A stretch of 64,000 nucleotides of DNA from Pseudomonas plecoglossicida NBRC 103162 = DSM 15088. Lineage in GTDB: Bacteria; Pseudomonadota; Gammaproteobacteria; Pseudomonadales; Pseudomonadaceae. The stretch covers positions 1 to 64,000 of the forward strand of contig NZ_BBIV01000011.1 in the NCBI RefSeq assembly GCF_000730665.1. The letters are read 5' to 3'. Shown piece by piece: positions 45,305 through 54,591 of this stretch; the stretch's first letter is position 1; every line of letters begins with the position of its first letter. Position numbers and translations under genes: made by a program. The notes beneath the pieces were generated by a model that worked only from the letters and a program-made list of their open reading frames with translations, made no database searches and was not told the DNA's origin.

Positions 45305-47025
45305 GCATCCAGACCCAGGACTACGACATCATCGTGATCGGTGGCGGCACCGCCGGCCCGATGGCCGCGATCAAGGCCAAGGAGCAAGACAAGACCCTGC
45401 GCGTGCTGTTGCTGGAAAAGGCCAACGTCAAGCGCAGCGGCGCCATCAGCATGGGCATGGACGGCCTGAACAACGCCATCATCCCCGGCCACTCCACGCC
45501 CGAGCAGTACACCAAGGAAATCACCGTGGCCAATGACGGCATCGTCAACCAGGCCACCGTGCATGCCTATGCCACCCACAGTTTCGAGACCATCGAGCAG
45601 CTCGACCGCTGGGGCGTGAAGTTCGAGAAGGACGAAACCGGCGACTACGCGGTGAAGAAGGTGCATCACATGGGCGCCTACGTGCTGCCCATGCCTGAAG
45701 GCCATGACATCAAGAAAGTGCTGTACCGCCAGCTCAAGCGCGCCCGGGTCGAGATCAGCAACCGCATGGTCTGCACTCGGGTACTGCTCGATGCCGAAGG
45801 CGCTGCAGCCGGTGTGCTGGGTTTCGATTGCCGCAGCGGCGAGTTCCGCGTGGTGCGGGCCAAGGCGGTGATCCTCGCCTGTGGTGCCGCCGGGCGTCTC
45901 GGGCTGCCGTCGTCGGGCTACCTGATGGGAACCTACGAGAACCCGACCAATGCCGGTGACGGTTATGCCATGGCCTACCACGCAGGCGCCGAGCTGGCCA
46001 ACCTCGAGTGCTTCCAGATCAACCCGCTGATCAAGGACTACAACGGCCCGGCCTGCGCCTACGTGACCGGCCCGCTGGGTGGTTACACCGCCAACAGCAA
46101 GGGTGAGCGCTTCATCGAGTGCGACTACTGGAGCGGGCAGATGATGTGGGAGTTCCACCAGGAGCTCGAAGGGGGCAACGGCCCGGTGTTCCTCAAGCTC
46201 GACCACCTGGCCGAGGAGACCATCCAGAACATCGAACAGATCCTGCACAGCAACGAACGCCCCAGCCGTGGCCAGTTCCATGCCGGGCGCGGCACCGACT
46301 ACCGCCAGCACATGGTCGAGATGCACATCTCCGAGATCGGCTTCTGCTCCGGACATTCGGCTTCGGGTGTGTGGGTCAACGAGAAGGCCGAGACCAGCGT
46401 CAAAGGCCTGTATGCGGCCGGCGACATGGCGGCGGTGCCGCACAATTACATGCTCGGCGCCTTCACCTACGGCTGGTTCGCCGGCATCAACGCCGCGCGA
46501 TACGTGGCGGGGCGCGAGCTGGCCGAGGTCGATGCGCTGCAGGTGGCGCGTGAGCGCGAGCGCGTGTTCGCGCCGCTGCAGCGCGAACACGGCCTGCCGC
46601 CGGCGCAGGTCGAGTACAAGCTGCGGCGCATGGTCAACGACTACCTGCAGCCGCCCAAGGTGACCAAGAAGATGGAGATCGGGCTGGAGCGTTTCGCCGA
46701 GATCGAGCGCGACCTTGCCCAGATGAAGGCCAGCAACCCCCACGAGCTGATGCGTGCGATGGAGGTGGCGGTGATCCGCGACTGCGCCGAAATGGCCGCA
46801 CGCGCGTCGCTGTTCCGTGAGGAAAGCCGCTGGGGGCTGTACCACCATCGGGTCGACTTTCCCGAGCGCAACGATGGCGAGTGGTTTTGCCATTGCCACC
46901 TGAAGAAGGGCGAGGACGGCGAGATGACCAGCTTCAAGAAAGCTGTCGAGCCGTACCTGATCGCTCTGGATGCCGAAGAGCAGACCGCCTATGACCGGTT
47001 GCGGGTCAAGGCCGATGCCGCGTGA
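45301..47025 (+). CDS. AprA-like FAD-dependent oxidoreductase (fumarate reductase/APS reductase flavoprotein fold)
   Basis: A 574-residue soluble flavoprotein. The FAD dinucleotide motif is [14 protein letters not shown] (residues 10-23) with the ribose acid at LLLEKA, and the C-terminal FAD block is [20 protein letters not shown]. Overall layout follows the FRD/SDH/AprA superfamily. The paired ferredoxin gene resembles AprB rather than SdhB, which favours an AprA-like protein. Bona fide AprA works in dissimilatory sulfur metabolism, not expected in Pseudomonas, so another sulfur or organic substrate is likely. The gene overlaps the GntR gene by 4 nt; a REP pair separates it from the ferredoxin gene. 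Confidence 0.8.
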   Translation: MSIQTQDYDIIVIGGGTAGPMAAIKAKEQDKTLRVLLLEKANVKRSGAISMGMDGLNNAIIPGHSTPEQYTKEITVANDGIVNQATVHAYATHSFETIEQLDRWGVKFEKDETGDYAVKKVHHMGAYVLPMPEGHDIKKVLYRQLKRARVEISNRMVCTRVLLDAEGAAAGVLGFDCRSGEFRVVRAKAVILACGAAGRLGLPSSGYLMGTYENPTNAGDGYAMAYHAGAELANLECFQINPLIKDYNGPACAYVTGPLGGYTANSKGERFIECDYWSGQMMWEFHQELEGGNGPVFLKLDHLAEETIQNIEQILHSNERPSRGQFHAGRGTDYRQHMVEMHISEIGFCSGHSASGVWVNEKAETSVKGLYAAGDMAAVPHNYMLGAFTYGWFAGINAARYVAGRELAEVDALQVARERERVFAPLQREHGLPPAQVEYKLRRMVNDYLQPPKVTKKMEIGLERFAEIERDLAQMKASNPHELMRAMEVAVIRDCAEMAARASLFREESRWGLYHHRVDFPERNDGEWFCHCHLKKGEDGEMTSFKKAVEPYLIALDAEEQTAYDRLRVKADAA

Positions 47026-47042
47026 ACCGGGGCCGCTGCGCG

Positions 47043-47117
47043 GCCCATCGCTGGCAAGCCAGCTCCCACAAGGTCGGCACAGATCGGTGTAGGAGCCGGC
47101 TTGCCGGCGATGAGGCC
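47043..47117. repeat. REP pair inside the AprA/B-like operon
   Basis: Inverted copies at 47043-47073 (core GCTGGCAAGCCAGC) and 47088-47117 (core GCCGGCTTGCCGGC) lie between the flavoprotein and ferredoxin genes. They may lower or protect the downstream or upstream part of the transcript. Confidence 0.88.
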
Positions 47118-47158
47118 ATCAGCGACACCGACAATTTCAGAACAAAGGACTCCGCGAT

Positions 47159-47404
47159 ATGGCGTACCAGCCCCAAGAAATCTTCTTCCGCAGCAGTGCC
47201 CCGGTCACCATCGACGAAGACAAATGCATCGCCGAGAAGGGCTGCACCGTGTGCGTCGAGGTCTGCCCCATGGACCTGCTGGCCATCAACCCTGCCACGC
47301 AGAAGGCGTACATGGCCTTCGACGAATGCTGGTACTGCATGCCCTGCGAGAAGGACTGCCCCACTGGCGCGGTGAAGGTCGACATCCCTTACCTGCTGCG
47401 CTGA
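47159..47404 (+). CDS. AprB-like ferredoxin with two 4Fe-4S clusters
   Basis: An 81-residue ferredoxin. Cluster motif one is CIAEKGCTVCVEVCPMDLL; motif two is CWYCMPCEKDCPTGAV. Spacing and the flanking DLLAI...KAYMAF words resemble AprB, but the long C-terminal tail that wraps AprA is missing. It would take electrons to or from the flavoprotein encoded upstream. AAAGGA lies 9 nt before the ATG. The electron partner beyond this pair is not in the window. Confidence 0.85.
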   Translation: MAYQPQEIFFRSSAPVTIDEDKCIAEKGCTVCVEVCPMDLLAINPATQKAYMAFDECWYCMPCEKDCPTGAVKVDIPYLLR

Positions 47405-47430
47405 ACCCTCCCGTCACCACGGACCGCGCC

Positions 47431-48396
47431 ATGACTGAACGCATTACCGACAACTCCGACATCCTTGCCTTGCTGCCTCGCCTGCAGGCCGTCGACCCTG
47501 GCGTGCGCCGCATCGGCCTGATCGATCTGGCCGACCTGGAAGATCCCGAGGCCTTGCCGTGGCTCACCGATGCACTGCTGGCCGACACCTGCGACGAGGT
47601 CCGTGCCGAGGCCGCGCGTCTACTTGAGGCCTGGGAAGAACCCGAGGTGGTACAGGCCTTGTGCGCCGCGCTGGCCGATACCGCCGAGCCGGTGCGCCAG
47701 GCCGCCGCGCAGAGCCTCAGCGAGCTCAAGAGCCTTGAGGCAGGCCAACTGATCCTGCCGTGGACCCATCACGCCGAGCCGTTCGTGCGCGCCAGTGCCT
47801 TGCGTGCCTTGCGCGAGCTGCGCCTGGAAGACGCAGCGGCTCCTGCGTTGCTGGCGCTGGCGGATGACGCCGCCGCCGTGCGGCGGGAGGCAGTGGGCAT
47901 CCTGGGCTGGCTCAAGCACCAGCCAGCCTTGCCGGCGCTGGCACGGCTGGCCGAAACCGAGCCCGACACCGATGTGCGTCGTGCGGCCATTGGTGCGCTG
48001 GGCCTGGCGCGTGACAGTAGCGTGCTGCCGGCGTTGATGGCGGCGCTGAACGATGCCGCATGGCAAGTGCGCGAAGAGGCCGCCACTACCTTGGGTAAAG
48101 TGGGTCAGGAACAGGCGGGCCCGGCGCTGGTGAATGCACTTGCCGATGAATTCTGGCAGGTCCGCCTGCGAGCGTCTCGTTCACTGGGGCGCCTGCGTTA
48201 TGGTCCTGCACTGGACGCGCTTGGCGAGCTGCTCGGCCATGGCATCGCCAACCTGCGCAAGGAAGCGGCCCTGGTGCTTGGTGAGCTGGGACAGGCACGA
48301 GCCCTGCCGGTGTTGCAGGCGGCCGAGGCCGACAACGATCCGGAAGTGCGCAAGGCGGTGCGCATTGCCCTGGCTCAACTGCGTGGTGTGGCGTGA
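47431..48396 (+). CDS. HEAT-repeat protein
   Basis: A 321-residue soluble protein composed of about eight to nine HEAT/PBS-lyase-type repeats of 30 residues (for example VRRAAIGALGLARDSSVLPALMAAL and VREEAATTLGKVG, VRLRASRSLGRL, LRKEAALVLGEL). HEAT proteins are binding scaffolds; those next to redox enzymes often help assembly. No signal peptide is present. It lies 26 nt after the ferredoxin gene, and its stop overlaps the DUF971 start (TGATG), so it belongs to the same operon. Confidence 0.88.
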   Translation: MTERITDNSDILALLPRLQAVDPGVRRIGLIDLADLEDPEALPWLTDALLADTCDEVRAEAARLLEAWEEPEVVQALCAALADTAEPVRQAAAQSLSELKSLEAGQLILPWTHHAEPFVRASALRALRELRLEDAAAPALLALADDAAAVRREAVGILGWLKHQPALPALARLAETEPDTDVRRAAIGALGLARDSSVLPALMAALNDAAWQVREEAATTLGKVGQEQAGPALVNALADEFWQVRLRASRSLGRLRYGPALDALGELLGHGIANLRKEAALVLGELGQARALPVLQAAEADNDPEVRKAVRIALAQLRGVA

Positions 48397-48671
48397 TGAA
48401 TGCCCCGGGGGCCATTCGCAACCTGCGCGGGTCGGGGGAACTGGTCATGCAGTGGGATGATGGCGAACACCGTATCAGCCATACCCGACTGCGTGGCGCC
48501 TGCCCGTGCTCGCAATGCCGCGCGGCGCGGCTGTCGGGGCGCATTGCGATCGTGCGCGACGATGTACGCATCGAGCGAATCGAGGTACAGGGTTATGGGG
48601 TGCAGCTGGTGTTCAGCGATGGGCATGAGCGGGGGATCTATCCCTGGGCTTACCTGCGAGATATTGGTTGA
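48396..48671 (+). CDS. DUF971 domain protein
   Basis: A 91-residue protein of the DUF971 (GBBH-like N-domain) family, with RISHTRLRGACPCSQCRAAR containing a CPCSQC pair and YPWAYLRDI at the end. The domain also occurs fused to Mrp/ApbC-type Fe-S carriers, so a role in iron-sulfur or iron handling is a fair inference. It is the last gene of the GntR-flavoprotein-ferredoxin-HEAT operon and overlaps the HEAT gene by one base. Confidence 0.88.
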   Translation: MNAPGAIRNLRGSGELVMQWDDGEHRISHTRLRGACPCSQCRAARLSGRIAIVRDDVRIERIEVQGYGVQLVFSDGHERGIYPWAYLRDIG

Positions 48672-48678
48672 AGCCACT

Positions 48679-48697
48679 GGCCCTATCGCCGGCAGCC
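48679..48697. repeat. REP fragment
   Basis: GGCCCTATCGCCGGCAGCC is the first half of a REP, broken after the core, between the convergent DUF971 and ATPase genes. Confidence 0.7.
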
Positions 48698-48698
48698 A

Positions 48699-49562
48699 TT
48701 ACAAGGCAATCAGCTCAGGCCTCAGCCCTTCGACCCGCCGCGCCGCTGGTGGCAGGTACCCACCAGCGCCCGTGATCTGGTGCAGCACCTTCTCCCGCAA
48801 CCCATGCAACGCCGCACCTGTGCGCAGCCGTGGGTGTGGCAGGTCGATCTCCACCACCGACTTGATTCGCCCCGGGCGTGGCTCCAGCACCACCACCCGA
48901 TCAGCCAGGTAGGTGGCTTCCTCGGCATCGTGCGTCACCAGCAAGGTCGTGATACCCGCACGTTCGCGAATGGCCAGCAGTTCATCCTGCAGTTGCTGCC
49001 GGGTCAGCGCATCGAGTGCGCCGAACGGCTCGTCCAGCAGCAGGATGCGAGGGCTGGCCACGAGCCCCCGGGCGATCGCCACGCGCTGGGCCATGCCGCC
49101 GGAAAGCTGGTGCGGGTAAGCCGACTCGAAGCCGGCCAGGCCCACCAGCAGCACGAATTCATGCACGCGGCGCGCGCGCTCACCCTGGGTCAGGGGCTCG
49201 TTGACCAGGCCCAGGGCGATGTTCTGTTCCACCGTCAGCCATGGGAACAACCGGTGCTCCTGGAACACGATGCCACGCTCGCCAGCGATGCCGCTGACGG
49301 CCTGGCCGTCGACGCGGATGTTGCCGCTGTAGTCGGTGTCCAGCCCCACCAGCAGGCGCAGCAGGGTCGACTTGCCGCAGCCGGAAGCGCCGACGATGGC
49401 GATGAACTCCCCTTCGTTGATCGACAGGTTGAAGTTGCGGATGGCTTCGAACGGCTGGCCATCGACGCTGAACACCTTGCCGACGTTCTCGAAGCTGACC
49501 CGCGCGGGCGTGGTGTCGGATTGGTTGGCGGCCAGCAAGTGCGACGTGTTGAAAGCGTTCAT
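48699..49562 (-). CDS. atsC: ABC transporter ATPase for sulfate esters/sulfonates (AtsC/SsuB-like)
   Basis: A 287-residue cytoplasmic ATPase. Walker A is GASGCGKST (about residue 60), Q-loop FQEHRLFPW, signature LSGGMAQR, Walker B ILLLDEPFGALD and switch VTHDAEEA. It belongs to the nitrate/sulfonate/taurine importer class. Its start overlaps the permease stop (ATGA). The neighbouring atsK and arylsulfotransferase point to sulfate esters as cargo, as in the P. putida S-313 AtsRBC system; the symbol is by analogy. Confidence 0.87.
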   Translation of the reverse strand: MNAFNTSHLLAANQSDTTPARVSFENVGKVFSVDGQPFEAIRNFNLSINEGEFIAIVGASGCGKSTLLRLLVGLDTDYSGNIRVDGQAVSGIAGERGIVFQEHRLFPWLTVEQNIALGLVNEPLTQGERARRVHEFVLLVGLAGFESAYPHQLSGGMAQRVAIARGLVASPRILLLDEPFGALDALTRQQLQDELLAIRERAGITTLLVTHDAEEATYLADRVVVLEPRPGRIKSVVEIDLPHPRLRTGAALHGLREKVLHQITGAGGYLPPAARRVEGLRPELIAL

Positions 49563-51151
49563 GCGGTTCTCCAGCGCGTGGCGCGCGATTCGAGGCGTTG
49601 TCCGAGGGTACCGAGCAGGGCGCCGACCAGGCCGATCAGGACCATGGCGGCCATGACCTGATCCATGCGGAACAGCTGTTGGGCGCCGATCATCAGGCTG
49701 GCGATGCCGCCGTCCGAAGGCATGAAGTATTCCGCGCCGATGGTGCCCAGCCAGGCGTAGATCAGCGACAGGCGCAGGCCGGCGAAAATGGCTGGGGCGG
49801 CGCCGGGCAGCACCAGCAGGCGCACGCGTTGCCACAGGTTCAGGCGCAGGGTACGGGCGGCTTCGCCCAGTTGCGGCGACAGGCCGGCGATACCGCGCTG
49901 GGTGGCGATCAGCAGGGGGAAGAAGGCGGCCAGGCCGACAAACACGTGCTTGGCGCCTTCGCCCAGGCCGAACCAGGCCGTCAGCAGCGGTACCCAGGCG
50001 AACAGCGCCACCTGGCGCAATGCCGACAGGCTGGGGCCGATGGCGCGTTCGGCACTCTGTGACAGGCCGAGCAACAGGCCCGTCAGCAACCCCGCGCTAC
50101 CACCCAGCAGCAGCCCGGTCAGGGTCCGTTGCAGGCTCAGCAGCATGGCCTGCGGCAGCGAGCCATCGGCCACGCCGGCGAGCAGCGTGTGCAGGACCTG
50201 CAGCGGCGAAGTCAGGATGTTCTGGTCGACCCAGCCAAGGCTGCTGTTGGCTTGCCACAGGGCAAGCAACGCGGCCGGCAGCAGCAGGCTTTGCCAGCCT
50301 TTGGGCAGCGGCCCGCGCTGCTGTTCGCCGGTGGCCGCCTGCGGCCAGAACAACAGGCGTTTTTCCAGCGTTGAAAAGCCTCGCTCCAGCAGCGCGCCGA
50401 CCAGGCCGATCACCAGGATGCACAGCAGCACTAGGTCGAGCATGAACAGCTGCCGACCCCACACCATCAGGTAACCGATACCTTCGCTGGAGGCCAGCAG
50501 TTCCACGGCCAGCAGCGACGTCCAGCCGGTGGCCAGGGCCAGGCGTACGCCGGTGAGGAAGGCGGGCAGGGCAGCTGGCAGCAGCAGGCGCAGGAACAGC
50601 AGATGCCTTGGCAGGCGCAGCACCGCGGCGGCTTCGCGCAGCTTGGGCTGGGCGTCGCGCACACCGACCAGCGTGTGCAAGGTCACCGGCACCACCACGG
50701 CTTTTACCAGTACCACCAGCTTGAGCACTTCACCGATACCGAAGAACAGCATGAACAGCGGGATCCACGCCAAAGTAGGAATCTGCGCGAGCGCCACGAA
50801 AGTCGGCAGCACCAGCGTTTGCGCGGTGCGTGAGGTGCCCAGCCACGTTCCCAGCAACAGGCCGCTGGCGATGCCCGCCAGCAGTCCCCAGAACAGTCGC
50901 TGCAAGCTTATCCACAGATGTCCCCAAAGCTCACCGGAGCCGAACTCCAAGGCGCTCTGCCAGACCAGTGAAGGCGCTGGCAGGATCTGCTCGCTCATCC
51001 AGTGCTGCCCGCTCGCCACCCCCCACAACAGTGCGATAAGCGCCGGCAACACCCAGGGCAGCACGCACCCGGCAATGTAGGAGCGGCCTTGTGTCGCGAA
51101 AGGGCTGCGCAGCAGCCCTGGAAGGCTCCCCTTGTTCAGAATTCCATTCAT
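49559..51151 (-). CDS. atsB: Double-length ABC permease (AtsB-like, two fused SsuC-type domains)
   Basis: A 530-residue inner-membrane protein that is two permeases joined. Each half has about six membrane segments and its own EAA-type loop: LREAAAVLRLPRHLLFLRLL (about residue 175) and LGEAARTLRLNLWQRVRLLV (about 445). Normal SsuC/TauC proteins have one such half and dimerise, so this gene supplies the whole channel as one chain. ATG 51151 was chosen as GAGAG precedes it; an ATG seven codons earlier has none. It is divergent from the binding-protein gene. Confidence 0.88.
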   Translation of the reverse strand: MNGILNKGSLPGLLRSPFATQGRSYIAGCVLPWVLPALIALLWGVASGQHWMSEQILPAPSLVWQSALEFGSGELWGHLWISLQRLFWGLLAGIASGLLLGTWLGTSRTAQTLVLPTFVALAQIPTLAWIPLFMLFFGIGEVLKLVVLVKAVVVPVTLHTLVGVRDAQPKLREAAAVLRLPRHLLFLRLLLPAALPAFLTGVRLALATGWTSLLAVELLASSEGIGYLMVWGRQLFMLDLVLLCILVIGLVGALLERGFSTLEKRLLFWPQAATGEQQRGPLPKGWQSLLLPAALLALWQANSSLGWVDQNILTSPLQVLHTLLAGVADGSLPQAMLLSLQRTLTGLLLGGSAGLLTGLLLGLSQSAERAIGPSLSALRQVALFAWVPLLTAWFGLGEGAKHVFVGLAAFFPLLIATQRGIAGLSPQLGEAARTLRLNLWQRVRLLVLPGAAPAIFAGLRLSLIYAWLGTIGAEYFMPSDGGIASLMIGAQQLFRMDQVMAAMVLIGLVGALLGTLGQRLESRATRWRTA

Positions 51152-51448
51152 CGGCCATCTCTCGAAGCGCATATGGATTATTCACTTATGGAATTAAAAA
51201 ATCATCAAAGTGATCTTCAAGAGATAAGAGCATGTACCTCACGCATCCGTAACCCTTTGTCCGTTGCGTTTTGCTCATATTTTCCATGCGTTTTTCGCAA
51301 CCTGAGCGCGGAGCCACGTACTGCCTGATTTATGTCTTCTGGTTACTAAAAAATGAAGTTTTGATCTTTGTAGGTTCTAACCAGACCTGCCTAGCTTCTG
51401 GCCAAAGCGCCGGCCATCGCCGGTGGCAGCCTGCCAAGGAGCCTTCCC
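51152..51448. promoter_or_regulatory. AT-rich divergent control region of atsB and atsR
   Basis: This 297-bp gap is far richer in A and T than its neighbours (for example 51171-51230 and 51330-51370) and must hold promoters for both directions. Sulfur-starvation regulators of the CysB/Cbl type bind such AT-rich tracts, but I cannot point to one clear box. Confidence 0.55.
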
Positions 51449-52492
51449 ATGAAAACCCCGTTGCGCCACCTGATCACCGCCCTTGGGCTGGTCGGTTTCT
51501 TCGCCCTCGGCGCCCAAGCCGCCGAGCCGGCCAAGCCTGAGAGCATCCGTATCGCCGTGCCCGACCTGAGCGCGGGCAGCAAGCACAGTGCCGGGGGCGT
51601 GGTCGATGTGCTGCGCGATCAGCAACTGCTGGAGAAGGCGTTCGTCAAGGACGGCATCCGCATCGACTGGCACTTCTTCAAGGGCGCCGGGCCAGTGGTC
51701 AACGAAGCGCTGGCCAATGGTCAGGCAGACTTCGCCTACCTGGGCGACCTGGCGGCCATCGTCGGCAAGGCCAACGGCCTCGACACCCGCGTGCTGAGTG
51801 CCGGCGTTCGGGGAGTGAAAAGCTACCTGGGCGTGGTGCCCGGCTCGGGCATCAAGACCTTGCACGACCTCAAGGGCAAGCGCGTGGCGGTGTTCCGTGG
51901 TACCGCCAACCAGCTTTCGTTCGCCAGCGCCCTTGCCAGCCAAGGGCTGTCCGAACGCGACCTGAAGGTGATCAATCTGGATTTCAACGCCGCCAACGCA
52001 GCCCTGGCCGCGAAGCAGATCGATGCAACCTGGGGCCTGTCCAGCCTGCTGTCGCTGCGTGAGCGGGGCCTGGTCGAACTGCCGGTCAACTCCCGCGACC
52101 TGGAAGGCGCCGGCAGCACCCAGGCGGTACTGCTGGGTACCGGGGCGTTCATCGACAAGTATCCAGCGCTGGTCCAGCGCCTGGTCAATGCCCAACAACA
52201 GGCCGCCAGCTGGTTGCGTGACGAACACAACCGCGAGGCCTACGTCGACCTGGTGGCGAACAACGCCAACTGGCCCCGCAGCATCCTTGCCGACGACCTG
52301 GCCAAGGAAGACCTCGCCCACTATTTCGATCCCCGCCTGGACGCCGAATTCGTCGCCCAGCTGCAACAAGGCGTCGACCTGGCGGCCAAGGAGCGCCTGA
52401 TCCGCCGCACCTTCCAGGTTTCCCAGTGGCTCGAACCGCGTTTCCTCGATGCTGCCTTGCAACAGGAACAGGCCACGCAGGCCGCCCGCTGA
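51449..52492 (+). CDS. atsR: Periplasmic binding protein for sulfate esters/sulfonates (AtsR/SsuA-like)
   Basis: A 347-residue exported protein. The signal peptide ([17 protein letters not shown]) is followed by an NMT1/SsuA-type fold: [15 protein letters not shown]..., [39 protein letters not shown]. It delivers the ligand to the AtsB/AtsC complex. AAGGAG precedes the ATG. It is transcribed away from the permease and ATPase genes but together with atsK, which begins 37 nt after its stop, tying uptake to cleavage of the same compound. Confidence 0.88.
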   Translation: MKTPLRHLITALGLVGFFALGAQAAEPAKPESIRIAVPDLSAGSKHSAGGVVDVLRDQQLLEKAFVKDGIRIDWHFFKGAGPVVNEALANGQADFAYLGDLAAIVGKANGLDTRVLSAGVRGVKSYLGVVPGSGIKTLHDLKGKRVAVFRGTANQLSFASALASQGLSERDLKVINLDFNAANAALAAKQIDATWGLSSLLSLRERGLVELPVNSRDLEGAGSTQAVLLGTGAFIDKYPALVQRLVNAQQQAASWLRDEHNREAYVDLVANNANWPRSILADDLAKEDLAHYFDPRLDAEFVAQLQQGVDLAAKERLIRRTFQVSQWLEPRFLDAALQQEQATQAAR

Positions 52493-52529
52493 ACCCCATC
52501 ACCCGACAATGACCGCAAGGACCACGACC

Positions 52530-53435
52530 ATGAGCAATGCTGCACTGGCCACCGCGCCGCAAACCCTCGAACTCGATATCCACCCCGTTGCCGGCCGCAT
52601 CGGCGCCGAGATCCGTGGCGTCAGGTTGTCCGCCGAACTCGATGCCGCGACCGTCGAGGCCATCCAGGCCGCGCTGGTCAGGCACAAGGTGATTTTCTTC
52701 CGTGGCCAGAGCCACCTCGACGACCAGAGCCAGGAAGGTTTCGCCAAATTGCTCGGCGAGCCGGTCGCCCACCCCACCGTACCGGTGGTCGACGGCACCC
52801 ACTACCTGCTCCAGCTCGATGGCGCCGAAGGCCAGCGGGCGAACTCCTGGCACACCGACGTGACCTTCGTCGATGCCTACCCCAAGGCCTCGATCCTGCG
52901 CAGCGTGGTGGCGCCGGCCTCCGGTGGCGACACCGTGTGGGCCAATACCGCGGCGGCCTACCAGGAACTGCCCGAGCCGCTGCGGCAACTGGCGGACAAG
53001 CTATGGGCGGTGCACAGCAACGAATACGACTACGCCAGCGTCAAGCCGGACGTCGACCCGGCCAAGCTCGAGCGCTACCGCCAGGTGTTCACCTCGACGG
53101 TGTACGAGACCGAGCACCCGGTGGTGCGCGTGCACCCGATCAGTGGTGAGCGGGCGCTGCAGCTGGGGCACTTCGTGAAACGCATCAAGGGCTATTCGCT
53201 GGCAGACTCGCAGCACCTGTTCGCGGTGCTGCAGGGGCATGTCACGCGCCTGGAGAACACCGTGCGCTGGCGCTGGGAGGCGGGGGATGTGGCGATCTGG
53301 GATAACCGCGCCACGCAGCATTATGCGGTGGATGACTATGGTACCCAGCCGCGGATCGTGCGGCGGGTGACGCTGGCCGGGGAAGTGCCGGTTGGTGTGG
53401 ATGGGCAGTTGAGCCGGACTACGCGCAAGGGCTGA
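52530..53435 (+). CDS. atsK: Alkylsulfatase AtsK, Fe(II)/2-oxoglutarate-dependent dioxygenase
   Basis: A 301-residue TauD-family enzyme, the length of AtsK from P. putida S-313. It oxidises alkyl sulfate esters to the aldehyde plus sulfate, using 2-oxoglutarate and O2. Iron ligands fall at His108, Asp110 (NSWHTDVTF) and His264 ([11 protein letters not shown]), and 2-oxoglutarate arginines at 275-279 (PRIVRRV), which are the AtsK numbers as I remember them. AAGGA supports ATG 52530; an ATG seven codons earlier lacks a site. The location with an ABC importer and a LysR regulator fits sulfate-starvation scavenging. Confidence 0.93.
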   Translation: MSNAALATAPQTLELDIHPVAGRIGAEIRGVRLSAELDAATVEAIQAALVRHKVIFFRGQSHLDDQSQEGFAKLLGEPVAHPTVPVVDGTHYLLQLDGAEGQRANSWHTDVTFVDAYPKASILRSVVAPASGGDTVWANTAAAYQELPEPLRQLADKLWAVHSNEYDYASVKPDVDPAKLERYRQVFTSTVYETEHPVVRVHPISGERALQLGHFVKRIKGYSLADSQHLFAVLQGHVTRLENTVRWRWEAGDVAIWDNRATQHYAVDDYGTQPRIVRRVTLAGEVPVGVDGQLSRTTRKG

Positions 53436-53443
53436 TAGCGTCG

Positions 53444-53475
53444 GGGCCGCTTTGCGGCCCAATCGCTGGCAACGC
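53444..53475. repeat. REP fragment with GC-rich hairpin
   Basis: GGGCCGC-TTT-GCGGCCC (53444-53460) runs into the broken REP arm CCCAATCGCTGGCAACGCC. It sits between convergent atsK and sftR and may terminate both weakly. Confidence 0.6.
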
Positions 53476-53484
53476 CCGCGCAGA

Positions 53485-54399
53485 TCACACCTCTGTATCA
53501 CAGGCAATCAACTGCCTGACCATCCCCTGCGCCAATGGCGACAAGCCATACCCCACCCGGCTCACCACCCCATAGCGGGTATAGAACGACTCTTCCTGCT
53601 CCGGCGCCAGATCCGCCAGCTGCAGCGCCACCAGCCCCTGGCCCATCTGATACGGCCGCAGGTTGGCACTGCAGGCGATGCCAATGGTGTCCGAGTGCAT
53701 CACCACATTGAGCAAGGCATAACCATGCTCGCATTCCACCGTCGGCAGGAAGTCCTGGCGCCCACTGAGGTCGCTGAGGATCTTGCGGATGTTCGGTGGG
53801 CGGAAGGTGGTCGCCAGCGGGAAGTCGAACACATCCCGCGCCCGCACCTCGCTGCGCTCGGTCAGCGGATGCCCCGCACGGCAGCAGAAGTGCCAGCGCT
53901 GCGCTGCCAGCTTGTGCACGCGGTAGTCCGGGTCGGACTCGAACTGGCGGGTGTCGGCGACGAAGAATTCGATCTCCTCGGCGATCAGCTTGCGGTTCAA
54001 GGCCTGCCAGTTATCCACCTGGAAGCACGTGCGCGCCGCCGGGTACTCGGCAACGAAACGTGCCACCGCCCGGGGGACCAGGCCACCGGCCGGGGCCGGG
54101 CCGGAGCCGAAGCGCACAACGCCCGTGGTCGCACCGTTGAACTGGTGAATCTCGTTGACCAGGTTGTGCGCCCCATGCACCAGCCGCCGTGAGTGCTCAA
54201 GCACCAGCAAGCCTTGTCGGGTGGGCGACAGCTCCTTGCTGGCGCGGTCGACCAGGCGGCAGCCGACGTTGTGTTCCAGGGTCTGGATGCTGCGGCTGAA
54301 AGCCGATTGCGACAGGTTCACCGCGGCCGCCGCAGCGACAAAACTGCGGTGCTCGACAAGGGCGATGAAGTGGCGGAGCTGTCGGAGATCTATATGCAT
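53485..54399 (-). CDS. sftR: LysR-type regulator of sulfate-ester genes (SftR-like)
   Basis: A 304-residue LysR-type regulator. The helix-turn-helix lies at 5-60 (RQLRHFIALVEHRSFVAAAA, LSQSAFSRSIQTLE), and a periplasmic-binding-like effector domain follows (93-295). It is convergent with atsK and divergent from the TonB receptor gene. In P. putida S-313, SftR controls atsK, the receptor sftP and arylsulfotransferase astA, the same neighbours as here; symbol assigned on that basis. Confidence 0.85.
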   Translation of the reverse strand: MHIDLRQLRHFIALVEHRSFVAAAAAVNLSQSAFSRSIQTLEHNVGCRLVDRASKELSPTRQGLLVLEHSRRLVHGAHNLVNEIHQFNGATTGVVRFGSGPAPAGGLVPRAVARFVAEYPAARTCFQVDNWQALNRKLIAEEIEFFVADTRQFESDPDYRVHKLAAQRWHFCCRAGHPLTERSEVRARDVFDFPLATTFRPPNIRKILSDLSGRQDFLPTVECEHGYALLNVVMHSDTIGIACSANLRPYQMGQGLVALQLADLAPEQEESFYTRYGVVSRVGYGLSPLAQGMVRQLIACDTEV

Positions 54400-54479
54400 T
54401 TTCTACATGAAAACTATCGGTCGAATGCAATTGATGAAGAGGGTGAGCCCCCTTATAAAGGGACTTACTTATTCCACAA

Positions 54480-54498
54480 AATATGAATTACAAATATT
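54480..54498 (+). promoter_or_regulatory. Candidate LysR-type binding site upstream of sftP
   Basis: AATATGAATTACAAATATT is an inverted repeat with the T-N11-A core expected for LysR-type regulators. It lies between divergent sftR and sftP in an AT-rich gap (54400-54535). Confidence 0.5.
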
Positions 54499-54591
54499 TA
54501 TATCTCTTAAAAGAATATAAGCCCCGCTGACCGCGATACGATTCCGCCAACGGAAATGCTCGCCAGGGCCCATGCCTCAAGGAGCATTTGC

